Notes under the pieces: generated by a model | The model's input: the letters and a program-made list of their open reading frames with translations, nothing else | Told to the model about the DNA's origin: nothing | Database searches by the model: none | In this document: positions 47,410 to 61,356 of the stretch, in pieces | Numbering within the stretch: the first letter of the stretch is position 1 | Layout of the letters: each line of letters starts with the position of its first letter | Made by a program: the position numbers and the translations under genes | Assembly (NCBI GenBank): GCA_013396655.1 | Contig: WBMV01006632.1 | Coordinates: forward strand, 1,261,250-1,325,249 | DNA: 64,000 nt | Reading direction: 5' to 3' | DNA from: Campylorhamphus procurvoides | Taxonomy: Eukaryota; Chordata; Aves; Passeriformes; Dendrocolaptidae

Positions 47410-49650
47410 CCAGTCATCTGCCAATCCCCTGACTCAACCCAGGATTAACAGCAATCTTTTATTCTTTGCCGGTATTGCCCCAAGACTTTTAAATTACCAG
47501 CCTTTTTTTATTTATAGGTGTAAATCTAAGAAAACTTCATAAGAATCAATATAAGTTTTTCATATAAATATGGGGCCTGCACATATCAAAAGAGAGAGAT
47601 TAGTAGAAAAAAGAAGAAATGAAGGAAAGCAAATGGATCCCAAACTCAGAAACACAGACTTTGGCTCTGTTCAGCACAAAACTTTAGGACACATATAAAT
47701 CTTATCACTACCCTTGTAAGAAAAAGTGAAGTTCTCACACTACTCTCTCACACACAGTCTCATACTTCCCTTTTCCGAGTTATCTAAGTGACTTCTACCT
47801 TAAATCAGTTGTCCTTGTTGCTCATTTCTTTTAAACTGTAGTTGGATAATCTTCCTGATTCTTAGGGACCCTTTGTCAGGGAAATTCCTGGGGATGTTGG
47901 CCCCCACTTGCTGAAACTGAGTCACTAAATTAACAAAGGACTGACTAACAAACTGGTTCTTCATGTGTAGGCAACATTAGAACTTATTTTCCCAAACCAG
48001 TTTCATTTTCGCAGTCTTAGTCACATGCCGAAGCCCTACACCTAATGTGGCCCTATATCAAGGTGGATGCTGGAGTATTTATGACTTAGTAGATGTATAT
48101 AGAGCACAGCTTTGATTTGTAGGCAATCAAACCGAGTAGGTATATGTCAGGTGGATGGGAGGCAAGTACTGGTTACAGTATACATAAACAGAAATACAGG
48201 CAAATAACTGAAGGTATGAATTAAAGCTGATGAATTAAATACAGTTCCTCAGATTTCACTCTGATTTCACTGAGCTTAGCTGTCAGAGTGTTGTTAAATT
48301 TAAGCAATATAAAGAAAAAAAATCACTGGAGCAATTCTTAGAGAAATGCAGAGACAGCTGGGGATGTGAAAATGCATTGTCAAATGGATGTGTGACTTCA
48401 GGACTTTTCATGAAGTAATCATGAACACACTACATCTGTTCACCTGAGGTGAATTCACATAAAAAGTCTCTAAATTAAAGGGGAAAAAAAAGTTTGCCTT
48501 GATATGTCCTTGAAATAGACTATTTTCTGTCTATGCTGAAGCTCTCTTTTTTTATACCATCTACATTAAACAACTAAATAAATCCTGACCATTTTTAGTT
48601 TACTTTGAAAAGAAATTTACAGTACATTTGACCATACCATGCCATGTATGAAAACCAACTTTCCTATAAGGCACTATATGGCAATTTGTGGGCATGCTCC
48701 ATCAGCAGCATGACGATGGGGCAGGCCTATTGCCCTTGAAAGCTGCCACTGCCCCCCAGGATCCCAGGCTGCTTCTGGCACAGGCAGCAGCAGAGCAGAA
48801 CTGATACACAGTTCATGTCCTTGAGTTACTTTAACACAGTGTGGTTGGGCTGTGGTTTAACATCAGATGCAATATTTCTAACATATGGAGTCGTGGCACA
48901 TTATTGCTGTCTGTATTCAAATGGATTTTCTCTTCTTGAGCCAAACAGCAGATTTTCACCTAGAAATCAGTATTTTCCTGGCTCACAAAGAGTATTTTTT
49001 GTGAGGTTTTTAGTTACATAAAGTGCTACATAATGCAAAGTCATACAATAATAATAAAATGCCTCGAGATGATAACATCAGAAGTTTTCCATTGTTCATA
49101 TTACTCTAGGGGATAAAATTAATTTGAGATTTCCCGTGTTTCCTGTGATTAGAATTGCCTCTCTGTCTTTCCACAAACATACTTCTTTTATGACATTTAA
49201 GAGACCAAACAAATAAAAAAATCTCAGTAAACTTTTCCTTATCATTTAAAGAAGTCTAGTCTTTGAATCAACAGTTCATATTTTCACTGAAAAAGTTATT
49301 TCAATGCATTGGAAACAACTAAATAGCCATAGGTGATTTTGAGCTTGCAGAATCTAACAGTTGCAATAGTCAAGTAGATGAGATTGATCTACAACACCAC
49401 AGGCTGATTGAATAGAAAGAATTTTTTTAAACTGCCTTCATTGTATGCTTAAAGTGTGAGAAGTAACATTTCCAAACCAACAGTTTGTTATTTGGGTTCT
49501 AATTAATAGAATTCACTGTATTCATATAAAATGCCTTGTTTAGACTTGCTGTGACTGTAAATTATCACTTTTTGAAAAAAAAAAATTGAAGAGCCAGAGA
49601 AAAGCAAAAGAGAAATACTTCTCAAGATATGTAAATATATATATATATAN

Positions 49651-49681
<31 letters not shown>

Positions 49682-52600
49682 TACTAATAGCATGATCAGA
49701 AATTCTCTGGTGAAAGGTTCAAGTTACATAATCCTTTTATTCTGTGTGCCTGGAGAGTTTAGGAAAAGATAAAACTGTCCAAAAAGCATGTAAAATCTAT
49801 TAAGTTTACTCTGTTTAATAAATCTTTCAACCCTAGTGCTCCCTGAATAAAATCAGCAATAAAAATAACTCCTGGGCGTTTCTGTTTATCTTAGGAGCCA
49901 TCATGTAGATGTCTACTTAGGAAATAGTTTCATAAGTAATTGAAGCCAACTTAAGCCTCAATTACTGACCAAAAAAAGAAAAAGAAACAACCAAACCAAA
50001 CAGAAAGCAGTTCCACCCTCTTCAGTTGCTTTTCACTTTGTATCTCCATAGGTCTTTCCCAAGTGGACACATAATCACCTGAAGCAAAGAACTAACACAT
50101 ATGAAAATTAACCCTATTTTTAAAAAGTGGTCCAGTTTACTTGGCCACAGCTGCACAAACAGGAGAAAGGGGCTATGTCAGGAGATGGGATCAGTCCTTT
50201 CCAAGGAAACCTGGGGCTGTGAGTGACCTCCGCTGCAAACATTGCGGAGGGGATGAAACATTCCTTAGTGTGAACAGGACCTGTAGAAGCAATACATGGG
50301 ATATAAGTTCAGTGCTGTTTCTCTTGGGATGAGAGGTCTGCTTGCTCACTGCACTTAGGTTCCTGTGAAAGAATGGATTTAGATGCAACTGAAAGAGAAA
50401 ATACCTTCCATGGACTCCTGCTGATGGGAGTCCAGGCCACAAGATGAAAAGCATCAGCTGTTATAGTCTACAAAATCTGATCCTCTCAGGACACATTACT
50501 TGCTAATGTAGACATAGCCATATGTTACCTTCTCTCTCCCATTTTGAGGGCAATTTCAATCATCTGCTGGTGTCTGCACTGAAAGCACCAGAGCTGCTTC
50601 CTCAGTAAAGGTAAGGGAAAGGGCTGGCAACAGGGAAACAAGGAACATGTAAGTTTGTTTATTGAACGTGGGAAAGAAAGGAAATGGTGGAAGAAAAGAA
50701 GTGTGATAGATTTAAGTACGACAATGCTGGCTTCCAAATTGGAAAGCCATGACCACAGAATATAATCTCTTTTTCTTACATTCCTGTACCAGACATGGCA
50801 AGGTAAAATCCAAACTTTCCAATTATGTCTAAAAAGCCTGCTTAAATTTTTGCATTTAGTAATTCTGTTTAATTCAGAAAGATATTTCACATTCCAGCTG
50901 ACTTTTCCTCCCCTCAAAATGCCAGTTGGTAGGAGATTTCAAAATTTCAATTTTTGTTCCAGTTTAAGGGGAAGAAATAATGAGGTCATTTCTTGAGGAA
51001 CAGAAATTATCTGTTAGTTCTACACCTATTATACTTCATCGAAGTCATCATATGCACCTGAGCCAAGACTGGCAAAGAGCTGTAGTACTTCTAACCTGAG
51101 TGTGATCTCTGTGGCTACACACTTGTAAAGCAATTTAAAGTTTTTGTGATAGCTTGCTTTCACTTTCTCTCCTACTCATGATATCCCCAGGCCCTCTTTT
51201 CACTCTGGTTCACTTTCCAAAAGCCCAGCCAGGTGGATCAATCAAACTGTCTAGATCCCTCAGCTCACCACCAACCCAGGCATGCTACTTCCTTTCCAGA
51301 AGTTTCTTCAGGGGGACATGCAGAGTAGGTACAGAGAAAACGGAATGTTCACACAAGCAGGCATTCTCTCAAAAAGAGAAATAATTTACTTGTTACAAAT
51401 AATCTCTACTTCAAATTGATCAGGAAAGCAGTGAATGCTAGTGGTCAGGCAATACTACATGGAAAAGCAATAGACAAATCTAGGAAGCTAAGCCAGCAGA
51501 TGTGTGTTACTAACTTGCAAAGAAACATGAGTGGGGAAAAAAGCCACACCAATGAACAAAGCTGACCTTGGAAGGACAATAGTGCAAGGAAAAAGCATTG
51601 GACTCAAATCTCAGTGAGATGAAGATGACAGAGCATCTGGGGCTAATAGTCTGGGGCTATTATTTCACAGGAGGGAAGGTCCTTGTGACTGCGGTGGGAT
51701 GCTCAGAAGACACCACTACACCACTGCAGATAGGATCAGCGCTGGAGGTAAATGTGAGGAATTCGGAACTGAGAAATCAAAATACCAAAGAGAGTTACAA
51801 AAGTTTTCCTACATGTTAACAACAAAAAATAAATTTCAGGCACTGTATTTTTTATTGCAAATTTTTCATTAAAAAATTATTTCATAAAGTAACAAAAGGA
51901 TATTAAACCTTCTCTTCAAATTCTAACCATTAAAGATATTTGTACTTACATGGCTTATCTTTTTATCTGAATTCACAAGAGTTTTCCTGAGAGAAACTAT
52001 AGTTTCTCAAGGTACAAGCAGAAGTTAGAAATTACACCATGATTTTATAATTATTTAAAGCTTCATGGCAACACATGCTTTCACCAGGCACCATGTGTCT
52101 ACTTCACTTGACCTTACCCAATTACTTAATTTTATGCCTCACTCTAACAAAGGTTAAGACATTAAGGTTTTAGAAAGTTACCCCAAATAATATAATTGTC
52201 AGAGATTACTTTCTCATATAATAGTGTCATTAGAATCAGGTAAATAGATAAAGGGTCATGATGTAAGTAACCTCACTGAAATTAAAATTCATATTTTGAG
52301 TCAACAGCACTGCTGCTTGACATATGTGCTTGCATGCTCTAGTAGTGTCCCCCTTTTGGGAGTAGGAAATGCTTGCCTCTGTCTGACTTGCATAAATGAC
52401 AGGAAACTCATAAAAGGAAATCCTCTACAATCTTAGCATTTTCAGCTAGGACAAGGGAACAAAGAGGAAAGGCAGCTTGGTGTGATCCTTCTGGGTCAAT
52501 CGACAAACATCCCTTGTTGTTCTTCAGCATTTATCCTCAATTGTAAAAACTGGGCTTATGTATGGGTGGAAAAATGCTCTGTGGTTCAGCAGCAGTGTTC

Positions 52601-53700
52601 ATTATATGCACGCTGAGGTCACGTCAGAAGAATGTACTCCAGAGCCTCTGTCAGGAACCACTGCTTTGTTTCTCATTCCCTTCAGTTATACCCCTCTACA
52701 TGTGCAGATGATCTGTGGGCACAGGTTATTTGATGTATGCTATGCCTTGATTGAAGAGAAAGCACATTAAGGGCCCAAGAAGGAAAATTGTTACATGTTT
52801 TATCATGTTATGTTCCCAGCTCTGTTCTCTCAAGGTTATGCTTGTATCCCTTCAGCGGTGACTCTATTCTGTAAACATCATGGTTTCAGTAGCCCTTGCT
52901 GTTGTCAACAAAACTAACAAAACCAGACGAGAGGCTGAGCTCAGCCTGCTGGAGGCTTCTCATACTGTATTTCTCTTTCTTCCCTCATGCCTGCCCCAAC
53001 AACCAGCCCAAAGACACTCTCCTCATGGGGAATACTGGGTGAGGATCCCTGGTTCCCAAGCCCCCAGGCTGCCTTGGCAGTGGGTGCTGCAGAGACTCTG
53101 CACCAATGTTTGGAACATCTGCAGCAGCTCAGTGGTGACAGGCAGGGCTGGGACCGTTTCTGGGTGAGAAATTGGTGTGGGCTCAAGTCATAACAGAGCA
53201 GCTTTGTCATTGAGCACAGGCTCTGGTAAGGGCAGGTACCACCAGAGATTTATAGACACAGAGAAGATGATGATTGTTTAACTTCTTTGGGAAATCAGTC
53301 TAAAAACTCATGAATGAGCATCACTGTCAGTCCAAAGCTAACAAGCCCCTTAAAGTTTTGTGACTCTTCAAAGTACTTAGTTTAATGATGCTCAAACCCC
53401 TCAAAAATAAGAAAATACAGATCTGAAAAACACTGAAATTTTATGTCTGAGTATTAACTACTAAGTATATGAAACAATGTGTCCAACTTTGCCCTACTTG
53501 AAGAGTGGTGCATTGCAGCTATGTCTTTCAAAACTAAGTAAAAAGTGCACAGCACTCAGTAAACAACTAAGCTAAAGGGGTTAATTCTATTTTTTGGTTA
53601 AGAAAATAAAATTTAGGCAAGTTGCACTGAGCAGAGGCTCCTTCACTTGTTCTGAACTTAGAGCAATGAATCTAATGCAATAAATATCCCATTCTTCAGC
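47410..53700. other. Intergenic, apart from the AT microsatellite nothing recognised
   Basis: Only short chance frames. The GC-richer patch near 52,930-53,170 has no recognisable product. Confidence 0.6.
49635..49678. repeat. (AT)n microsatellite
   Basis: About 22 AT dinucleotides interrupted by a single unknown base at 49650. The true length is uncertain in the assembly. Confidence 0.95.
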
Positions 53701-53759
53701 TTTTGCTGTCACTATTGTGCTCAGCCACTAGGTTCTTCCCAAAGTATAGTACACTTTTT

Positions 53760-54770
53760 TTTCCCCTGAATATATGAGATTGCACTTGACATTTTAGAAT
53801 CTAGTTTCTCTGAATGGGTCCAGTTTGTCCTGGAATCCAGATTGTGCTGTGTGATGTACATTGTCATTGCAATTTATCACTTCATCAGTGCTTCTTGCAT
53901 CTGCAAATACAGTCGCTTGGTGGTTTTATATTACTTTCCAGATTGTTCATAAAAATATTACCTAAGGTCAGGTATTTATGTTTTTGATGCTGCTTTGTAA
54001 GATCTGTCATACGGCATTTCTTATTTCCTGTCTTATATTATATAATGTTAATTTATTTTAGTTTGAAGGCCATTAAAGACTAAGTTAAATACCCTACAGA
54101 AGTGTATTACATCAGCACAGTTACAAAACCCAATTATAATTGAAGTTCATCAGAGTACAACCTGAATTTAGCTTGCCAAGGCTGTTTCTAAAACCAAATT
54201 AGTGAGCATCAATATAATTCTATTGACTGTACTTCATCTTTTACATTTTATAACTGATGAGTTCAACCATGTTCTTTGAGTCCAGCATTGGAAGACTTCC
54301 ATTGCATGCTCAGAATTATTAACAGTGATCAACAGTAAGACAGAAAACTGTTCAGCCACTTCTTCTAGGATAATTGCAGGAAAATGCTCCCTGCCTTCCT
54401 TTTAGAATATTTATTTATTTATAGAATATTTGTCAGTGTGGTTTAATACTTACATTTCCATTATGGCCTGGTAAATTATCTAGTACCCTGATCAGATGTA
54501 AATACATCCTTTTGCTCCTTACCAAATACTGTACCTACCTGTTGAACACTTCTTTGGACTATTAGCACTTTCCTATTAATCTGGCACCAAATCTTACCTG
54601 CTGTTTTACTTTCATTTCTGCCTTAGATTTCCTTCTGTTTTCCCTCATTTTACTAGGCTTGAATTTTCTCTAGCTTCTTTTGGTAATTTTTATTGACATA
54701 TTTATGATTGCTATCTACTTCTCACTATTGTCTTTCTTTCCTTCCTTTTCCAGAAAGGAGTTTTAATAAA
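53760..54770. other. Intergenic, possible very old LINE-like remnant
   Basis: Phrases such as gaatgggtccagtttgtcct and ctgttcagccacttcttcta loosely recall reversed CR1/L3 coding sequence, but divergence is too high for a firm call. Confidence 0.2.
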
Positions 54771-54779
54771 ACTGTTAGT

Positions 54780-57700
54780 TTTCATATTTAAAGTACTGTG
54801 TAACACTTATCTTGTAATGAAGTCTTCTGATACACAGCCTAATTTTCATTAATATTAAGTTTCTCACCTAAGATGCTCTCAGTGTTCTTATTTCTTAACT
54901 GATTTTTTTTCTAGGAAACTAGTCAGGCATATGTAGACAATTGATTTGTATGTGTGTATCTCAGTAAATGCATACAGATCTGTAAAAGCCTACTCAGCCA
55001 CAAACACATGCACATGTAACAGATCTTGCCTGCGTCTGTTCTTTGTGTGACCTCATTTGATGTAATTGGTTGTGAGCACTGTATCTTCAGGCCACTGTAA
55101 GCTTCCAACCATCATTCCAGCTTTTCCCACCGCAGTCAGGTCTCTGTGTATGCCATCTATTGAGCCCTGGAAAATTATTGCCAGTAATTCCTAAAATCTC
55201 TAACACAGTTTTACCACTGTCTTCATGAGAGTTCCATTCTCCATGTCAGCAATGACTATGCCATTTCTATTTTCACATAGTACTGATAGGTACTAGAAGT
55301 CATATTTGTTGGGGGGTTTAGTGCCTTTATTTTAAAAAAGCATTTTACTTTTATCCTTCTTGATTTAGTGTTTTCCATATATTATTCATACTTACATTAA
55401 GTCAGACTTATAAATGAGTGTGTGATTTACTGGAAAAAAAAACCTCTGCAGATTTAGTCCAATTGATTTTTTATGATCCTTGCACTTAATTATCTTATAG
55501 TGGCTAATGACCTTTCATCACATTATATTATTAATGCAATCATATGCAAAAAAAATAAATTTGAGTATAATTCTGATGTAACTCTTAACGAAGTGACACC
55601 AAATGTAATGCAGTAATAGACAAAATTAGAGTTCAGCCAGTGGCATGGTATTACTATTTTCCTCATGATTGATTGGATACTAAAGAAAACCAGTACCTGA
55701 CAGAGGAAGTCCATTGATTTGATTCCGACTGACAAGATTTCACGTGTCCTGGAACATGCTTTGTTGCAGTTTCTGTAACAATCTGTGCTGCTATCATGAT
55801 TTTTGTGGGTTTTAGCTAAGATGAGATGTAATTTTTCTCAGATCTGTTTTCATTATTCATCAGGGGGGTAGCATAGCAGTAAATAGGAAGTACAGGAAAT
55901 ATTGGTGTCCTTCTGTTGTCATTACATATTTGATTTGGCATGTTAATAACATGACTGTAGATGCTGTTTATATGAGATAATAATCATTGCAAAGTTTAGG
56001 CCCAGAAAATGCTGATAACTCCTCCAAAACCATAGCTGTGATGGAAATTTCCAAGAAAATCACTTGGACAGGAGATTACTAGTTTTACTGCTGGCCAGAT
56101 GCGAACTGTAAGATACAGAACGTGTTGATGCTTTCATCTTGAAGGTGTCAAATCTACTGCATTTCCCATTTTATTTCTTACTCAAAAGTAGGTCATACTT
56201 GACTTTGCTTCTGTAAAAATATCAAGCTGCAGAAAATACATTGGATACTGGAAAATGTATACATAATCTGCCATATATTAGGTTTTTTATGATTCTATAT
56301 TCAAATTTCCTCAATAAGGAAAAAAATAATATTCTATCATAATAAGAAATACACTGCCCAAAAGATACTGACACCTATTCCAACTGTACCTAATAGAACA
56401 GATGCAACTTTGACCAAGTGAGAAAAACCTAGGCATATCCCAATTCACTTATATACATTACTAAATGTGTCCTGTGTTTTCCAGTACTTGTAGATGCAAG
56501 TAGGAACATTATATTTATTCTTCAGGTGTTCACATACATGGGGACACCGAGAATGAATCTGCTTTTTCTTTTATTCATCATAGGCAAAAATAACCAACAT
56601 TTGTTTTGTTAGATTGCTTTGACAGCAGCATTAAGGTCACTGAGTGATGTTTGTACATGTTCAACTCCTTCCAGGATTTTCTCTTGGCTTCAGCAGTCAT
56701 TTGCACTGCAGGCAGAGAAGCTCCATGCACAGGGATGCATGATGTGAGAGAATATGACAGGAAAAATCACAGCTTTGTTTCCACAACTGAGCACTCCTTG
56801 GGCACTTTGACTTCCTCTAAAATGAACCTGTATTTCTGTCCACTGACAAGACAAGGATATGTCTCATGTCTTCTATTGCCCCACATTTTTATTTGCCACA
56901 GACATGCCCATCTCAGCTATCATCAGCGTACTAGGCAAAGAAGTAAAAGGGTGAAAACTGATAAAACAGAGAATCAAGGCCTTTCATAATCTTTGCAAAT
57001 AGAGAGAGTAAAATAAATTTCTCTCAAATATCTGTTGTCATTGTTTACAAATTTTAGCCCTTAACTCTTTCTCTCTTTCATTTGACAATGGTAGTTGACA
57101 GTCCATCCTGCTGGCACAATGAATGCGGGCCATTGCTGTCCAGGCCTGAGAAAATGCCATCTCCAGTGGTAATGGAAATTTGTTTTTAAAAGTAATTATT
57201 AACTGAATTATCTTATTATATGAATTATCTATTAACGTCAAGATAACCTCCCATTGCCTATGACTATTTTAAGAGCCTTTACACCTACATCTGTGCTCAA
57301 CAGGCACACACCTGGATAGGTAAAACAACATCACCCTCAGTTTCCTATCTTCTCTGATATGTATTAGTATTTTGTAAGTAGCGTTACAGAGAGCCACAAC
57401 AAATACACTGTGACTGTTTGATCATGGCGTTCCTTAGGCTTTAAAAAAATCCAAGGTCGCACCTACTTCCCGGATATATTTCCTGATTTCTACCCCCTCC
57501 CCTACCCACAGCACCACCCCTGCACCCAGGGAGGTAAAACTCTGGTGAACAAAGGGGGTTCCCTCCCTCCCTCTCTCTTTCCCTCCTTCTGCCACTGTCC
57601 CCATAAAAGAGAGCAATGCTCCTGAGGCAGGATGGGACAGATAAGGTGCTGTGGGGTTCCCTCTCTCTGTGCTGGGACGGTGCCCAGGGAATACCTAACA

Positions 57701-59540
57701 ATACATTTAGATTAATCTCAGATAAATCTGCTTAAGGGTAAAATATGCCTGAAAATCAGGCTTAGCATAGCTACTTTAGGATAAGGCCAGTTATTCTGGA
57801 TCACTTAAAAAGTCAATGCATAAACCCAGCTGTTCTAGAGTGAGTGTGTACTTCTGGTTCAAATTCCGAGTATTTCTAGTAGTTGTCTTCATCACAAATT
57901 TAATGTGATATGTAACTGAGGTGTTGCCCTAATCTGAATCTTGTCCAGATGCAAGCACGGCATAAAGATATCAGCACAGAGCAATGAATACAGCAGTAAA
58001 AATTGAGAAAAAATGTAAGGCATCTGCTAGTAACTCCCTTCAGAAGTATGGCACTTGGTACAGGTATCCTGCTACTGATAGCAGCAGGCACAAATATCAC
58101 TTAAGCCGATGTTGAAAAGTAATTGGGGGCGGGGGGGGGGGGGTATTTGGTGTGAAAAAAAAAGAAAAGAAGTGTAAAGGTTTTCTTGTATGTTTCTGAG
58201 CCTCTTTGTTTTCAGGATCATTCACTGGCCTCAGAAGCTCATAGGTGGCTTTGCAGTGCTCCTTCCCAGTAGTGATCCAGCTAAGCACTTGCACCTTTTC
58301 TCCAATTCACCTGGCGGGGCTTGTTTTTACTGTTTATTCCTGGCCACAGATCATGGAAAATTATGTGCTTCTGAGCTGAGATGTACACATATATGTATGT
58401 CTAAAAATGTAGCTGTTTAGAGCAGCTTCGGTATCTTCAGGAGCTAATATTTAACTTTTCTTGGATTTGTGAAGTGTTAGGTCGCCTCTGACTTTAGGCT
58501 CATGACAGTTGTTTGGGGGCTAAACGAAAGTGGAAAAAAAGTAGGGTTTTAGTAGTGTTCAGAGTCAATATCCTGATATGCCTATGTTTTATATAATCTA
58601 CCCGTACTGTGTCAAGTTTTGTTTCTTTATTTGTTTTACCTGTTTAGTTATGGCCTGAGCACATAAAGCAGAATGATATATTGGGTTAAGGGTGGAGGGT
58701 TTTTTGTTGCTGAACCTGAATTTTTTGCAAATTGTTTTTACAGTCAAGTGAACAAATCACTAACAGCAAAAGACTATTTGTGTTAATGCATGAGTGCAGT
58801 TGTTCTTCAACAATCCTTCTATCCTTTATATCAACTCTTTTTCCTGCTACTGACAGTTTTAGAGGAAGGGTGAACAAACTGGGAAAGGGTAATCTGATTT
58901 TATATTCTGTTACATTAAAAGGGGAAAGCTCTCAGACAGCATGTTTGAACCTTGTTCGGGGTTATTTATAGAAGATTCATCTGTTCCTTGGGGAAACAAA
59001 GAAACCTTTTCAACCCTGTCTAAAGTAGAGGAATGATCTAAGGTAAAACCTGCCTGAGGGCAAACCGTGTGTAACAATTCAGAGTTTATCCTTAGACAGG
59101 GAGCATGTTGGGTCTGGGCTGTACTCTCTTTTCACGTTGCATAATCATTTATATTCCTGTGAAGTAACTACAAAATACCACCTTCTGTCTGACTTAGGCT
59201 TTGAGTGTATTTTCTATGGCTCCATGGAGCTATAGATAAAGAAGGCTTCCAAAGAAGAGATTACATCCGAAATTCTCCTATAGATCGATCAGAAGCTGTT
59301 AAGTAAGATGTTGCAGAGTGCTCTGGCAAGCTTGGCAGGTTGTCTTACAGTGGTTTGAGAAGGTTTTGCTACATCCTCCACAGCTGCTACCTACATAGCA
59401 GCACTGGTGGGGGCAATGTGGGCTCCCGACTTAGCAGCTCCTGTGCAAAAGTTAGCATTTTAGCAACTGGCAAAACAGGTGGATTTGCACTAAAAAGCCA
59501 AACTGAGTGGAAGTGTCTCTCAGGCACATGGTGGGACTCT
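54780..59540. other. Intergenic, nothing recognised apart from the G run
   Basis: AT-rich with a pyrimidine-rich patch around 57,470-57,600. No coding exon found. Confidence 0.6.
58125..58143 (+). repeat. G-rich homopolymer
   Basis: Five G, one C, then thirteen G. A possible G-quadruplex former or simple slippage tract. Confidence 0.8.
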
Positions 59541-59544
59541 TACA

Positions 59545-59622
59545 GATGACTCTGTGCAGGGCTAGGAGTTGGACTCGATGATCCTTGTGGGTTCCTTTCA
59601 ACTCGGCACATTCTGTGATCTG
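59545..59622 (+). mobile_element. CR1 LINE 3' end
   Basis: tgtgcagggctaggagttgg, actcgatgatccttgtgggt and tttcaactcggcacattctg form a standard CR1 3' terminus. The element may extend further left, but I could not trace it. Confidence 0.75.
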
Positions 59623-60656
59623 AAGGAAAAGCCCATGGTACCTTCTGATGGGCTGGAGAGTTTGGAGAGGAGGCAGAAGTGGACAGCCTTCACTGGAAGG
59701 GCAGCATAGGAGCGTGCAAGTGGCAATATCCTACATGGGCACAGCATAACCACCAGTAGTAACTCTTTTTGGGCCAGTGATTTATGGATCCAGCTGCCTC
59801 TCTTCCGCTTCTGGAAGTGACTGCATTTAAATCTCCAGGCTGAACTGGCAAAACAGAAGGTGTTCCTGCTTATTACCTGTTTCAGTGCAAAGTCATCACT
59901 TTAAGTGTAATTTTGCCTTCACACAGCAGGGGTTACACACACCAGTTTTCTCCTGACACTTGGATTAGGGACGTGAGACGTAGTAGAGGGGCACAAGTGC
60001 ACATTTGTCATAGAAGTGCCAGGACTTATCACCTTCTTGCCCATATGCATCTGCTGCATGCACACTCACCTAGGGTGAGTAATGTGCTCGCTGCAGGCAG
60101 TCTGGTACAACAGTCTCTTCTAGTTCCTCCAAAGCCAGAGGGCCTATGAGTCAGTGTGCATCCTTTCTTTTGTCCTTCCATGCAGCCCCAGGCTCCCATT
60201 TTACCCTTTAGATCCCTATCTCGACATGATGAGGAGCCATAATCTAATGCAAAGAAAGGCCCTCTCCTGTTCCATTAGCACCGGAACTTTGCAATGGTGA
60301 TCAAACAATGAAGGGCAGCAATGTTTTACATCTCTACAGGGAAATTCACCAAATCTTATCTGTCATATCTGACAAATTTGACAAAAGCTGACAAAAAGCT
60401 TTCAAAAGTAGCTTCAGTGACTACTAATCCAATATGCTTTTATTACTAAAACTAGAGAAGTGGCTAAGAAAATCCCAGAGGTAGGTATGCCTTTACCCAA
60501 GCTAGCCCCCGAGATGGCTAGATCAGAGAACCACTTATCACACAAGAGCCTAACACTCCCCTGCAACTGCTGCCTAAAACCCTCAAGTGTAATTCTCCAG
60601 CTCCTGACTTCATCACGTGTTGGAGAAAGTCACTCAGCTTAACAACGCGAATGGTT

Positions 60657-60755
60657 CATAGAGTCACGGAATATCCCGAGTTGGAAGGGCCACACAAGGA
60701 TTGTGGAGTCCAACTCCACAATCAGCACAAGCCCAAATGTTTGTCCCTCATAAGA
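60657..60755 (-). mobile_element. CR1 LINE 3' end, inverted relative to the previous copy
   Basis: tcatagagtcacggaatatc, cgagttggaagggccacaca, agtccaactccacaatcagc: reversed CR1 terminus, apparently related to the copy about 1 kb to the left. Confidence 0.75.
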
Positions 60756-60759
60756 GCAG

Positions 60760-61202
60760 AATGGAATATTCTTCTATTTATCGCCTCAGGAAGATTTTCT
60801 AGTAAACTGTAGATGTGCATATTTGGACATTGTACAGCATCAACATTAAAAAAAAAAAAGAACTAAACTTTGCTGTGATGGCAGGTTTTGAAATCACGGA
60901 CTGCAGGCTTTGTCTGATCCATGGGTGATGAGTCACTCGCTTCTGCCCTGAGTGAGTCCTCACAGTCACCTGCGTTTTGCTGCTATCAGGAGGCTCTGCT
61001 TGTCTGTTTTCAGTGCTCTGCTTGACACAAGTAGGGCTGCAAGAACAACAGGCACAAGTTAAACAATTTCTCCTAAGAACAAATATCCTGCAGTGTTACA
61101 CCGGGATGTCATGTGGTGCAAAATTTTGATTCTTTTTTATATACCCTGCCGCCTTTGAAGCCTGTTTTGAAGCATTTGGTTTTGGTTTCTTTCTATGTAC
61201 AG
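60760..61202. other. Sequence leading into the RNF125 exon 2 remnant
   Basis: Ends with a good pyrimidine tract (ggtttctttctatgtacag). No exon 1 candidate was seen here. Confidence 0.6.
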
Positions 61203-61356
61203 ATTCTGTCATTCTTGTATTTCTGCAAGTTTAAAGAATAATGTGTGGACATGCCCTAACTGCTGCGCTTATCCTCCTTCTGAAGGAATTCCAGTCACTG
61301 ATATTACCAAGAAGATGGAAAGCACATACAAAAATGGTACAGAATGTAAAACATGG
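61203..61356 (+). pseudogene. RNF125: RNF125 exon 2 remnant
   Basis: Acceptor ttctatgtacag, donor TGG/gtttgc. Encodes [33 protein letters not shown] and [10 protein letters not shown]. Human reads [20 protein letters not shown] and YKNCAECDTL. RING ligands are kept. The first Cys of the following C2HC finger is Gly (codon 61336-61338). Confidence 0.85.

Noticed and set aside
50141..50332. Plus-strand frame with RCKHCGGDETF, considered as a missing RNF125 exon 1
   Set aside because: One Cys pair only, no RING spacing, no CGHV end and no donor in the right place.
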